From Mycobacterium colombiense (GTDB lineage: Bacteria; Actinomycetota; Actinomycetes; Mycobacteriales; Mycobacteriaceae), in assembly GCF_003284975.1 (NCBI RefSeq), contig NZ_QMEU01000023.1:1-64000 (forward strand): a DNA stretch of 64,000 nt, in the 5' to 3' direction. The notes beneath the pieces are model-generated. The model saw nothing but the letters and a program-made list of their open reading frames with translations. It had not been told where the DNA came from and searched no databases. Below are positions 37,725 to 45,421 of the stretch, in pieces; positions within the stretch are counted from its first letter, which is position 1; each line of letters opens with the position of its first letter. Position numbers and translations under genes: made by a program.

Positions 37725-39926
37725 TTACGGGTCGCGGGGGAGGCCCAACAGCCGTTCGGCGATGATGTTCAGCTGCACCTCGGAGGTGCCGCCGTAAATC
37801 GTGGTGGCGCGGCTGGCCAACAGGTATTCGCCCCATTTGCCGGGCAGTTGGTCGGGGTCACCGATCCCCGCATCGGTGCCGAACGACGAGACCGCGAATT
37901 CGGCATAGCCCTGGCCGGTGCGCATGGACAGCAACTTGGAGATCGCCGCCGACGGCATCGCGTCCCCGCCGGCGAGCGTCAGCAGCGTCGAGCGCAGGTT
38001 GAGCACCTTGGCCGCGTGGCCTTCGGCGATCAACTGGCCGGCTCGATGCTGGGCGATCTGGTCGAAGTGGCCGTCGCGGACGAACTCGACGAACTGGGCA
38101 AGCGTGGCCAGGAAGTTGGCCTCGCTGGACCCGATCGACACTCGCTCCGCGGTCAGCGTGTTGCGGCTGACCTCCCAGCCCCGGTTGACCTCACCGAGCA
38201 CACACTCGTCCGGCACGAACACGTCGTCGATGTAGACGGTGTTGAACATGGCGTTGCCGGTGAGCTCACGCAGCGGCTTGACGTCGACGCCTTCGCTTTT
38301 CATGTCCAGCAGGAAGTAGGTGATGCCGGCGTGTTTCGGGGCGGTGGGGTCCGTCCTGGCCAGCAGCGCGCCCCACTGCGAAAACTGCGCGGCGGTGGTC
38401 CAGATCTTCTGGCCGGTGATGCGCCAGCCGCCGTCGGTGCGGGTGGCCTTGGTGGTGAGGCCGGCCAGATCCGATCCGGCGCCCGGTTCGGAAAACAGCT
38501 GGCACCAGATCATTTCGCCGCGGAAGGTCGGCGGCAGGAACCGTTGCTTTTGCTCCTCGGTGCCGAACGCCACGATCGACGGCACGATCCAGGTCGCGAT
38601 CCCGGTCTGCGGCCGCTTGACCCGCCCGGAGGCGAATTCTTGGGCGATGATGATCTGCTCGACCGGGCTGGCACCCCGCCCCCATGGCCTCGGCAGATAG
38701 GGCAGCACCCAACCACCCTCGGCGATGGCGACCTTGCGTTGCTCACGCTCGATCTCCTTGAGCGCGGCGACTTCCGCGCGGATTTCCGCCCGCAGCTTCT
38801 CGGTGTCGGGATCGAGATCGATTGCGGGCGCACGCATCCCGGTGGTGGTGGCCGTGTCGACCACCTTCTGCGGGTAGTTCGCACTGCGGCCGAAGGAGGC
38901 GGCCAGCAGCAAGGCCCGGCGGTAGTAGACGTTGGTGTCATGCTCCCAGGTGAAGCCGATCCCGCCGTGCACCTGGATGCAGTCCTGTGCGCAGCGCTGG
39001 GCGGCCGCCGGCGCCAGCGTCGCCGCCACGGCGGCGGCGAACTCGACATGCGAACCCGCTGTGTCCCAATTGTTTTCGCGGGCTTCATCGATCGCGCGGG
39101 CGGCATCCCAGACGGCCGCGGTGGCCCGCTCGGTGTCGGCGATCATCTCGGCGCACTTGTGCTTGATGGCCTGGAACTGGCCGATCGGCCTGCCGAACTG
39201 CTCGCGGATCTTGGCGTAGTGCGAGGCGGTGTCGGTCGCCCAGCGCGCCACACCGACGGCCTCGGCGGATAGCAGGGTCGTCATCAGCGCGTGCGCGGTC
39301 GCCATGTTCAGGTTCGTCAGCACGACGTCCTCGCCCACCTCGACGGCGTTGGCTCGCACGTGAGCGACGGGTCGTAGCGGATCGAGGCTCTTCACAGGCT
39401 CGATCTCGAGCTGGTCGGCGCGCAGCACCACCCAAGCCTCGCCGCTGTCGATCGCGACCGGCAGCACCAGTAGCGTGGCCTGCCCCGCCGCGGGCACCGC
39501 GCGGACTTCGCCGCGGATCACCAGCGAATTGCCGTGCCGGGTGGCGGTCAGCGCGCAGCAATTCAGGCCGTAGGAGGCGATTTCGGCGCCGGACGCGAGC
39601 TCGGCGAGCACCTTCGCGTCCGGGTCATGCGCGGAGATCAGGGCGCTGGCGATGGCCGACGGCACGAACGGGCCAGGCACCGCCCCGTAACCGAATTCGG
39701 CCAGCACGATGGCCAATTCGAGGATGCCGAAGCCCTGCCCGCCGACGGACTCCGCCAGATGAACGCCCTGCAGTCCCTGCTCGGCCGCCGCCTGCCAATA
39801 CGGCGGAGGGTTCTCGAGGGGAGTCTCCATGGCCGCGTGCAGCGTCTCCGACGGCGCCACGCGCGCCACCAGCGATCGCACGGAATCGGCCAGCTCTTGA
39901 TGCTCGGGATTTATCGCGATCGGCAT
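37725..39926 (-). CDS. fadE6: Double-domain acyl-CoA dehydrogenase FadE6
   Basis: A 733-residue protein with two acyl-CoA dehydrogenase domains. The first (about 1-365) is divergent but keeps CIQVHGGIGFTWEHDTNVYY near its end. The second (about 370-733) has LFSEPGAGSDLAGL, KIWTTAAQFSQWG and ATTIYGGTSEVQLNIIAERL, with the usual catalytic region. It should oxidise an acyl-CoA, possibly a steroid-like or branched one. The ATG at 39926 (MPIAINPEHQELADSVRS) follows GGAAGG. It matches M. tuberculosis Rv0271c (731 residues). Confidence 0.92.
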   Translation of the reverse strand: MPIAINPEHQELADSVRSLVARVAPSETLHAAMETPLENPPPYWQAAAEQGLQGVHLAESVGGQGFGILELAIVLAEFGYGAVPGPFVPSAIASALISAHDPDAKVLAELASGAEIASYGLNCCALTATRHGNSLVIRGEVRAVPAAGQATLLVLPVAIDSGEAWVVLRADQLEIEPVKSLDPLRPVAHVRANAVEVGEDVVLTNLNMATAHALMTTLLSAEAVGVARWATDTASHYAKIREQFGRPIGQFQAIKHKCAEMIADTERATAAVWDAARAIDEARENNWDTAGSHVEFAAAVAATLAPAAAQRCAQDCIQVHGGIGFTWEHDTNVYYRRALLLAASFGRSANYPQKVVDTATTTGMRAPAIDLDPDTEKLRAEIRAEVAALKEIEREQRKVAIAEGGWVLPYLPRPWGRGASPVEQIIIAQEFASGRVKRPQTGIATWIVPSIVAFGTEEQKQRFLPPTFRGEMIWCQLFSEPGAGSDLAGLTTKATRTDGGWRITGQKIWTTAAQFSQWGALLARTDPTAPKHAGITYFLLDMKSEGVDVKPLRELTGNAMFNTVYIDDVFVPDECVLGEVNRGWEVSRNTLTAERVSIGSSEANFLATLAQFVEFVRDGHFDQIAQHRAGQLIAEGHAAKVLNLRSTLLTLAGGDAMPSAAISKLLSMRTGQGYAEFAVSSFGTDAGIGDPDQLPGKWGEYLLASRATTIYGGTSEVQLNIIAERLLGLPRDP

Positions 39927-40062
39927 TGGTCGCCTTCCGTTGCTGCAGGACGCCGTTTCGGCCAAGTACCTTCCAAGCTAACAACCAGTCGGTTGGTTGA
40001 CGACATGGGCTCGTGGCTTCCCGCTGCCGGGCGCGCGGGTCGCCACCGGCCGCTCGCGGCGA

Positions 40063-41193
40063 TCAGCGCCACCGCTTGTTGATCCAGTGGGCGATGATGT
40101 CGGCCTGCTCGGTGCGCGCGCCCGGGGTGGTGAAGTAGTGGTCGGTGTCCACCGAGGCCTGCGACTTGTCGGTGCCGGCGAGCGCGTCGAAAATGCGTTG
40201 GGCGTCGGAGGGGAACACCCCGGTGTCGGCCTCGGCGTTGATCACCAGGGCGGGACAAGTGATGCGGGCCAGGTGCGGTTCGGCGCGGGTTTGCGCCACC
40301 CGCAGGCTCCACATGCCCAGCCAGTTGCGCAGCGTGCAGGCCGCCGCGATGCCGTGCGCCGAGCGGTTCGCCTTGGCCGGCACGCCCGCGTAGCACATGT
40401 TGGGCGCGCGCTTGGTGGGCTCGATGCTGGCGTCGACCATCCGGGGATCGGCCCAGGTCCGCATCACCGAAAACGGCCGGTCGGAAAACCCCGCCGCGCG
40501 AACGCGTTTGAGCTCGGTCTCGGCCCAGTCGGTGATGGCGTGGTTGCGCGCGGTCTGCGCGCTGCGGTACCGGGCGAGAAATTCCGGCGAATAGGGCGGT
40601 CCGTTGCGCTCGTTGAACAGGTCGAGGTCGGCGTCGGTGGCGACGGGGTCGTTCTCGTCGACGACGGCGGCGTCCATCCAGGCGGTGAGCACCTCTGGGC
40701 GTCCCGGATGGGCGGCGGTGGCCACATAGCCGTCGGCGGGCGGCAATTCGGTCACCCCGGCCGCCGGGCGCATCCCGTCCAGCGCAGTGACGTTGGGGGC
40801 CACCGCCTGCGACTGGTAGGCGGCCATCAATGAGCCACCGCCCGAATTTCCCAACAGCACAACGGTATCCACGCTCTGGACCTCGCGCAGCCAGCGCACC
40901 CCGACACCGATGTCGACCAGCGCGTGGTCGAGCAGGAAGCTGCTTTCGAAGCCGCGGAACCTGGTGTTCCAGCCCAGAAACCCGACACCGCGCGTGGCCA
41001 TGTAGTCGGCGAGATAGTGCTCGGAGAAGTCGATCTGGTAGTGCGTGGCGATCATGGCCACCTTGGGTTTGCGTCCCACCCCCCGGTGATACAGCCCTTG
41101 GCAGGGGTGCCCGCCCGCGCCCGCACGCCCCGCGGTGCGCGACGGCAGCCCGACGAATTCCCGGATCACCCCGGCACCGGTACGACGAGTCAA
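40063..41193 (-). CDS. Alpha/beta-hydrolase family protein (Rv0272c ortholog)
   Basis: A 376-residue alpha/beta hydrolase. The nucleophile elbow is VVLLGNSGGGSLMAAYQ (Ser near residue 125), a later Asp lies in LVINAEADTGVFPSDAQRI, and the His in VDTDHYFTTPG. The start is a TTG at 41193 giving LTRRTGAGVIREFV, aligned with M. tuberculosis and following AGGAGGA. The TTG overlaps the TGA of the upstream TetR gene (TTGA), so the two are translationally coupled. The substrate is unknown; neighbours suggest lipid or ester metabolism. Confidence 0.85.
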   Translation of the reverse strand: MTRRTGAGVIREFVGLPSRTAGRAGAGGHPCQGLYHRGVGRKPKVAMIATHYQIDFSEHYLADYMATRGVGFLGWNTRFRGFESSFLLDHALVDIGVGVRWLREVQSVDTVVLLGNSGGGSLMAAYQSQAVAPNVTALDGMRPAAGVTELPPADGYVATAAHPGRPEVLTAWMDAAVVDENDPVATDADLDLFNERNGPPYSPEFLARYRSAQTARNHAITDWAETELKRVRAAGFSDRPFSVMRTWADPRMVDASIEPTKRAPNMCYAGVPAKANRSAHGIAAACTLRNWLGMWSLRVAQTRAEPHLARITCPALVINAEADTGVFPSDAQRIFDALAGTDKSQASVDTDHYFTTPGARTEQADIIAHWINKRWR

Positions 41194-41843
41194 TTCAGCG
41201 GTCCTCCTGACGCGTAGATGGCCCGGTAATAAATGTTGGCCAGGGTTTGGATGCACGCTTGGTCGTCGGGTTCCACCGCACGTGCCCCGGCGAGCTGTAG
41301 GTAGCAGAACTGGTTGAACATCGCCACGATGGCCTCGGCGATCAGCCGCGGATCGTCGTCGGGGCAGTGGCCGTCGGCCTGGGCGCGCCGGACCGATTCG
41401 GCGATGAAAGAGACTGGTATCTCGCAAATCTCGGCCCAATACCGGGCGAAGTCGTCGTTGATCATCGCCAGCTGCGACACGCTGATCACCTCGGCGAGCC
41501 GGTTGCGGTAGGTGTGCCAGTGCGCGGCTGCGGCGGCGTAGGCCCGTTCACGTTCGGACAAGCCGTGTCCGGTCACCGACTGCGCGCGCTCGTTGGCCTC
41601 GTCGCGAAAGCGCAGCGCCCACTGGCGCACCATCGCCTCTTTGGAGTCGTAGTAGTTGTAAAACGACGCCGCCGAACGGCCCGCTTCCGCGGCGATGTCC
41701 GCGATGGTCGTGGCCAGCACGCCTTTGCGCGCGATAACGGTCCGGGCTGCCATATCGATGGCGGCCTGCGTCCGCCTGCCGCGACGGGTGGGGAGCTCGG
41801 CGGGCTGGCCTTCGCGGTCAGCAGGGGACGCCGCGGTCGACAC
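41190..41843 (-). CDS. TetR-family regulator (Rv0273c ortholog)
   Basis: A 217-residue TetR protein. After a polar N-terminus come the HTH helices: GRRTQAAIDMAARTVIARKG, VLATTIADIAAEAGRSAASF, YNYYDSKEAMV. The GTG at 41843 follows GGAGGT. It is divergent from the glyoxalase gene with a 22-base imperfect palindrome (41867-41888) between them, and is coupled to the downstream hydrolase. It probably represses both directions. Confidence 0.87.
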   Translation of the reverse strand: MSTAASPADREGQPAELPTRRGRRTQAAIDMAARTVIARKGVLATTIADIAAEAGRSAASFYNYYDSKEAMVRQWALRFRDEANERAQSVTGHGLSERERAYAAAAAHWHTYRNRLAEVISVSQLAMINDDFARYWAEICEIPVSFIAESVRRAQADGHCPDDDPRLIAEAIVAMFNQFCYLQLAGARAVEPDDQACIQTLANIYYRAIYASGGPLN

Positions 41844-41866
41844 CTACGCACCTCCCTGGGCCAAAA

Positions 41867-41888
41867 CTGAAACTGATGTTAGATTCAG
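41867..41888. promoter_or_regulatory. Candidate TetR operator (imperfect 22-bp palindrome)
   Basis: Outer arms CTGAA and TTCAG with partly symmetric centre; 16 of 22 positions agree with the reverse complement. It is located in the 95-base divergent gap between the Rv0273c-like TetR and the glyoxalase gene, where an autoregulatory operator would lie. Confidence 0.5.
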
Positions 41889-41938
41889 ATTTGGATCTTG
41901 GCCAGGATCGTCAAGCCGGGACCGAGGGGAGTCACCAG

Positions 41939-42520
41939 ATGATCAAGCCGCACAACACCAACACCGAATTCGAGCTCGGCGGGATCAACCACGTCGCGCT
42001 GGTGTGTTCGGACATGGCGAAAACCGTGGACTTCTACAGCAATGTCCTCGGCATGCCGCTGATCAAGTCGCTCGACCTACCCGGCGGCGCCGGCCAGCAC
42101 TTCTTCTTCGACGCCGGCAACGGCGACTGCGTCGCCTTCTTCTGGTTTGCCGACGCCCCCGACCGGGTGCCCGGAATCTCGTCGCCGGGCGCCATCCCGG
42201 GCATCGGCGACATCACCAGCGCCGTCAGCACCATGAACCACCTGGCCTTCCACGTGCCGGCCGAGAAATTCGACGCCTATCGCCAGCGCCTCAAGGACAA
42301 AGGGGTGCGGGTGGGCCCGGTGCTCAACCACGACGAGAGCCCCATGCAGGTGTCCGCGACCGTGCATCCCGGCGTCTACGTGCGCTCGTTCTATTTCCAG
42401 GACCCCGACGGCATCACCCTCGAATTCGCCTGCTGGGTCAAGGAATTCGAGAGCGGCGACGCCAAGGCCGTGCCCCGGACCGCGGCGGACCGCCGGCCCC
42501 CGGTGGGCGCCGCCCACTGA
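41939..42520 (+). CDS. Glyoxalase/dioxygenase-superfamily protein (Rv0274 ortholog)
   Basis: A 193-residue vicinal-oxygen-chelate protein, the same length as M. tuberculosis Rv0274. Metal ligands appear in GGINHVALVCSDMA (His), AVSTMNHLAFHVP (His) and YFQDPDGITLEFAC (Glu). The fold serves extradiol dioxygenases, glyoxalases and thiol transferases; the reaction is not clear here. The ATG at 41939 (MIKPHNTNTEFELGG) follows GAGGGGA. Confidence 0.87.
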   Translation: MIKPHNTNTEFELGGINHVALVCSDMAKTVDFYSNVLGMPLIKSLDLPGGAGQHFFFDAGNGDCVAFFWFADAPDRVPGISSPGAIPGIGDITSAVSTMNHLAFHVPAEKFDAYRQRLKDKGVRVGPVLNHDESPMQVSATVHPGVYVRSFYFQDPDGITLEFACWVKEFESGDAKAVPRTAADRRPPVGAAH

Positions 42521-42551
42521 ATCCGACCGGGCCGAGCCGGAGGATGGTTCC

Positions 42552-43100
42552 ATGACCGACGGCATTTTGACCGACGCGCAGATCGCGGCGCTGACCCCCG
42601 AGCAACGCCGAGAACTGATCACCCGGCTGGAGCAGCCGCTGGGCGACGTGATCGACCCGGAGTTCCTGGCCCGGGTGCGGCGCATCCGGTTGAGCCTGAT
42701 GATCGGTGGCTCCATGGCGATGGTTCCATGGCTGGGTTATCTGTCCGTGACACTGCCGGAGAACTACGTCGCGCACAACTGGCCGATCACCTGGGTCGGC
42801 TTCGACGTCCTGCTGGTCGGGTTCATGTTGACGACGGCGGTGCTCGGATACCTGCGTCGTCAGCTGCTGGTGCTCGCCGCCTTCACCACCGGGGTTCTGC
42901 TGATCTGCGACGCCTGGTTCGACCTGATGACCGCCGGGCCCAAGGACATCTGGCTGTCGATGATCACGGCGCTGCTGATCGAGCTGCCCTTGGCGATCTT
43001 CATGATCACCAGCGCGGTGCGCATCCTGCGGCTCACCATGATGCGGTTATGGCTGCTGCACCCCGGCATGCGGCTGTGGCACCTGCCGCTGTTCCCATGA
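42552..43100 (+). CDS. Four-helix membrane protein of unknown function
   Basis: A 182-residue protein. A soluble N-terminus (MTDGILTDAQIAALTPEQRR) precedes about four transmembrane helices: SLMIGGSMAMVPWLGYLSV, WVGFDVLLVGFMLTTAVLGY, LLVLAAFTTGVLLICDAWF and LSMITALLIELPLAIFMITS. GGAGG precedes the ATG. It follows the glyoxalase gene by 31 bases in the same direction, so they may form an operon. No recognised catalytic motif. Confidence 0.75.
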   Translation: MTDGILTDAQIAALTPEQRRELITRLEQPLGDVIDPEFLARVRRIRLSLMIGGSMAMVPWLGYLSVTLPENYVAHNWPITWVGFDVLLVGFMLTTAVLGYLRRQLLVLAAFTTGVLLICDAWFDLMTAGPKDIWLSMITALLIELPLAIFMITSAVRILRLTMMRLWLLHPGMRLWHLPLFP

Positions 43101-43112
43101 GGCGCTGAGGGT

Positions 43113-43656
43113 TTGGCCCGAGCCGGCTCCGGTTGGATCAAACTGCCTACGCAGCTGCCGATGATGCTGTCCTTCCAACGTGGGGATGCCCGTCAACGAA
43201 CGCACCCCCGGCGACATCCGCGCCAACGCGGTCACGAACGTCGACGTCACGCTGCAGCCCTCGACGAGCGATGGGCGTTGCTGCCGCTCGTTCCGCTGAT
43301 CCCCGAGCGGCTGTTCCGGCGGCTGATCAGCGTGGTCACCGGCGACGCAACCACCGTCGTCTCGTCCAATCTCGGTGTGCTGTACCCGGCGGTGAACCGG
43401 CCGGATGGCGGTGAGGCGGACCGCTTCGCGATGAGGTCGGTGTACCCCGGGGTGACCGGCGCGACGATGCACCGCACCAACGGTGCACTGGCATTGCTGT
43501 CGGGGCGGGTCCACGGCAAAGATGTTCGTCTCGGCCCTGGGCTACCAGCTGGGCCGCCGAAACTCGAATGACGAGTTACGCCAAGCCATCTACGGTGTGC
43601 TGAGCGACTTCTCGCTCACCGCGGCGACGGATTGGCGGACGTTGAGCCGGGTGTGA
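43113..43656 (+). pseudogene. Frameshifted remnant of a condensation-fold acyltransferase
   Basis: Similarity to the acyltransferase encoded at 49364-50704 is spread over three registers. IKLPTQLPMMLSFQRG (from 43113) is followed by a shifted MPVNERTPGDIRANAV (from 43187), then back to WALLPLVPLIPERLFRR and VVSSNLGVLYPAVN, and from about 43520 a third register reads MFVSALGYQLGRRNSND to the TGA at 43654. At least three indels are needed, and most of the N-terminal half, including the active-site region, is missing. The matching part is the C-terminal condensation fold. Confidence 0.65.
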
Positions 43657-43671
43657 ATCAGTCGCGGGATG

Positions 43672-44325
43672 CTAAGCGTCCGCACATGTTTCGGTGAGGC
43701 GGTACAGGTTCGGTTCGGCGAGCTCGTCGAGCAGCGCCGCCAGGTGGTCGACGAGCTGATCCGGTTCTAGTCGGACGTCACCGGCCAGCCAGGCGCTGAT
43801 GGTCTGGCCGACGCCGCCCACCACGAAATGCGCGGCGGCCTTGATGCGTTCGTTCGCCGGAACCTGTAGCGCGTGGCCGACGTGCTGCCCGGACAGCATG
43901 GCGAACAGCGCGCTCGACTCGGCACGTTTGCGCACGATCACCGGATCGGCCAGCTGCGTGCTGAACAGCAGGCGCCCCACCCGGGGGTCGTCGGTGATCG
44001 TCCGCACGATATTGGCCATGCCCGCGCGGGTTTGCTCGCCGGCCGGCACCCCGGCCACCGCCGCCTGTGTGGTGGCGGCCAGCTCGGCGACGACCCAGTC
44101 GAACACGCACGCGACGAACTGGTCCTTGTCGGCGAAGCTCTCGTAGAAGTACCGGGCGGCCAGGCCGGCGCCGCGGCACACGCCGCGCACGGTGACCGCC
44201 GAGATGTTCTGCCGCTCCGCGCCGAGCAGGTCCAGGCCCGCGCCGAGCAGCCGATTGCGGCGGGTAGCCAGGCGCTCTGCGGCTTCGACCCCGCGGTACG
44301 GCCGTGCGCTGGACGTCTCGCTCAT
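43672..44325 (-). CDS. TetR-family regulator (Rv0275c ortholog)
   Basis: About 217 residues. The HTH is LATRRNRLLGAGLDLLGAER, ISAVTVRGVCRGAGLAARYF, YESFADKDQFVA. The C-terminal domain includes HFVVGGVGQTISAWLAGDV. The start is uncertain: the ATG at 44325 (MSETSSARPYRGVEAAE) is preferred, with others at 44334 and 44361. Divergent from the MpaB-family gene with 93 bases between, as in M. tuberculosis Rv0275c/Rv0276. Confidence 0.85.
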   Translation of the reverse strand: MSETSSARPYRGVEAAERLATRRNRLLGAGLDLLGAERQNISAVTVRGVCRGAGLAARYFYESFADKDQFVACVFDWVVAELAATTQAAVAGVPAGEQTRAGMANIVRTITDDPRVGRLLFSTQLADPVIVRKRAESSALFAMLSGQHVGHALQVPANERIKAAAHFVVGGVGQTISAWLAGDVRLEPDQLVDHLAALLDELAEPNLYRLTETCADA

Positions 44326-44418
44326 GGAAACCATCTTGACACTAACGCCCAGTCGCGACAATATCAGGAAACGATCGTTCGCAAATTAGCGGACCGGCGC
44401 TGCGGGAGGACCTGGCGA

Positions 44419-45330
44419 ATGGCTATTCACGAGCCGGTGCACCGGCCGATCGGGCACGTCGAGCGCAGGGTCACCGACCCGCCCAGGCCGCAGCGGCGCC
44501 GACGGCGGGCGCTGGGTATCGACGAGGGATTGATGGGCGTCGCGCTGTTGGCCGGTCCGGCGAACGTGATCATGCAACTGGCCCGGCCCGGCGTCGGATA
44601 CGGCGTGATGGAGAGCCGCGTGGAAAGCGGCCGGGTCGACCTGCACCCCATCAAGCGCGCCCGCACCACCTTCACGTACCTGGCGGTGGCGACCAACGGC
44701 ACCGACGCCCAGAAGGACGCCTTCCGCCGCGCGGTGAATCGCGCTCACGCGCAGGTGTACTCGACCCCGGACAGCAAAAGCCCGGTGGCCTACAACGCGT
44801 TCGATCCCGAGCTGCAGCTGTGGGTGGGGGCGTGCCTGTACAAGGGTGGAGTCGACATCTACCGGATGTTCATCGGTGAACTCGAGGGTGAGGACGCCGA
44901 TCGGCACTATCGGGAGGGCATGACGCTGGCCACCACCTTGCAGGTGCCGCCGAAGATGTGGCCCGCCGACCGTGCGGCGTTCGACCGCTACTGGGAGGAA
45001 TCGCTGGCCAAGGTCCACATCGACGACGCCGTGCGGGAGTACCTGTTTCCCATTGCCGCCAATCGCATTCGGGGCGTCAAACTGCCGGCTCGGCTGCAGC
45101 GCCTTTCCGAAAACTTCGCGCTGCTGATCACCACGGGGTTCTTGCCGCAGCGGTTCCGTGACGAGATGCGGCTGCCCTGGGACGCGACCAAGCAGCGCCG
45201 CTTCGACAGGCTGATCGCCGTGCTGGCGACGGTGAACCGGTATCTACCGAGGTTCATCCGCCAGTTCCCGTTCAACGTCTTGCTGCACGACCTGGACCGC
45301 AGGATCAAGAAGGGCCGCCCGCTGGTCTAG
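44419..45330 (+). CDS. MpaB/DUF2236-family oxygenase-like protein (Rv0276 ortholog)
   Basis: A 303-residue protein of the oxygenase MpaB family, related to latex-clearing heme oxygenases. It has the family run LLAGPANVIMQLARPGVGYG, RTTFTYLAVATNGTDAQK and AYNAFDPELQLWVGACLYKG. The conserved Arg/His residues of these segments are present, but the heme has not been shown for this member. The ATG follows GGGAGGA. It is divergent from a TetR gene that may regulate it. Confidence 0.85.
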   Translation: MAIHEPVHRPIGHVERRVTDPPRPQRRRRRALGIDEGLMGVALLAGPANVIMQLARPGVGYGVMESRVESGRVDLHPIKRARTTFTYLAVATNGTDAQKDAFRRAVNRAHAQVYSTPDSKSPVAYNAFDPELQLWVGACLYKGGVDIYRMFIGELEGEDADRHYREGMTLATTLQVPPKMWPADRAAFDRYWEESLAKVHIDDAVREYLFPIAANRIRGVKLPARLQRLSENFALLITTGFLPQRFRDEMRLPWDATKQRRFDRLIAVLATVNRYLPRFIRQFPFNVLLHDLDRRIKKGRPLV

Positions 45331-45355
45331 TGCGCAGGGCGGATCCGCCGCCAGT

Positions 45356-45376
45356 TGAAAACGATAATCATATTCA
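45356..45376. promoter_or_regulatory. Candidate Zur box upstream of the PPE3-like gene
   Basis: A 21-base AT-rich imperfect palindrome built on TGAAAA-cGATAATCA-TATTCA; 16 of 21 positions are self-symmetric. It resembles the mycobacterial zinc-uptake regulator box, and PPE3 (Rv0280) is known to belong to the Zur regulon in M. tuberculosis. It lies 45 bases before the PPE start. Confidence 0.55.
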
Positions 45377-45381
45377 TTAGG

Positions 45382-45415
45382 CTCCTCAGTCTGGTAACCC
45401 TTCCAGCCTGAGGAG
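45382..45415 (+). promoter_or_regulatory. Hairpin covering the PPE ribosome binding site
   Basis: CTCCTCAG (45382-45389) pairs perfectly with CTGAGGAG (45408-45415), with an inner CTGG/CCAG stem (45391-45394, 45403-45406) and an 8-base loop. The distal strand contains the AGGAG that lies 6 bases before the ATG at 45422, so folding would hide the ribosome binding site. Alternatively it could act at DNA level as an operator. Confidence 0.5.
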
Positions 45416-45421
45416 TGCCTG

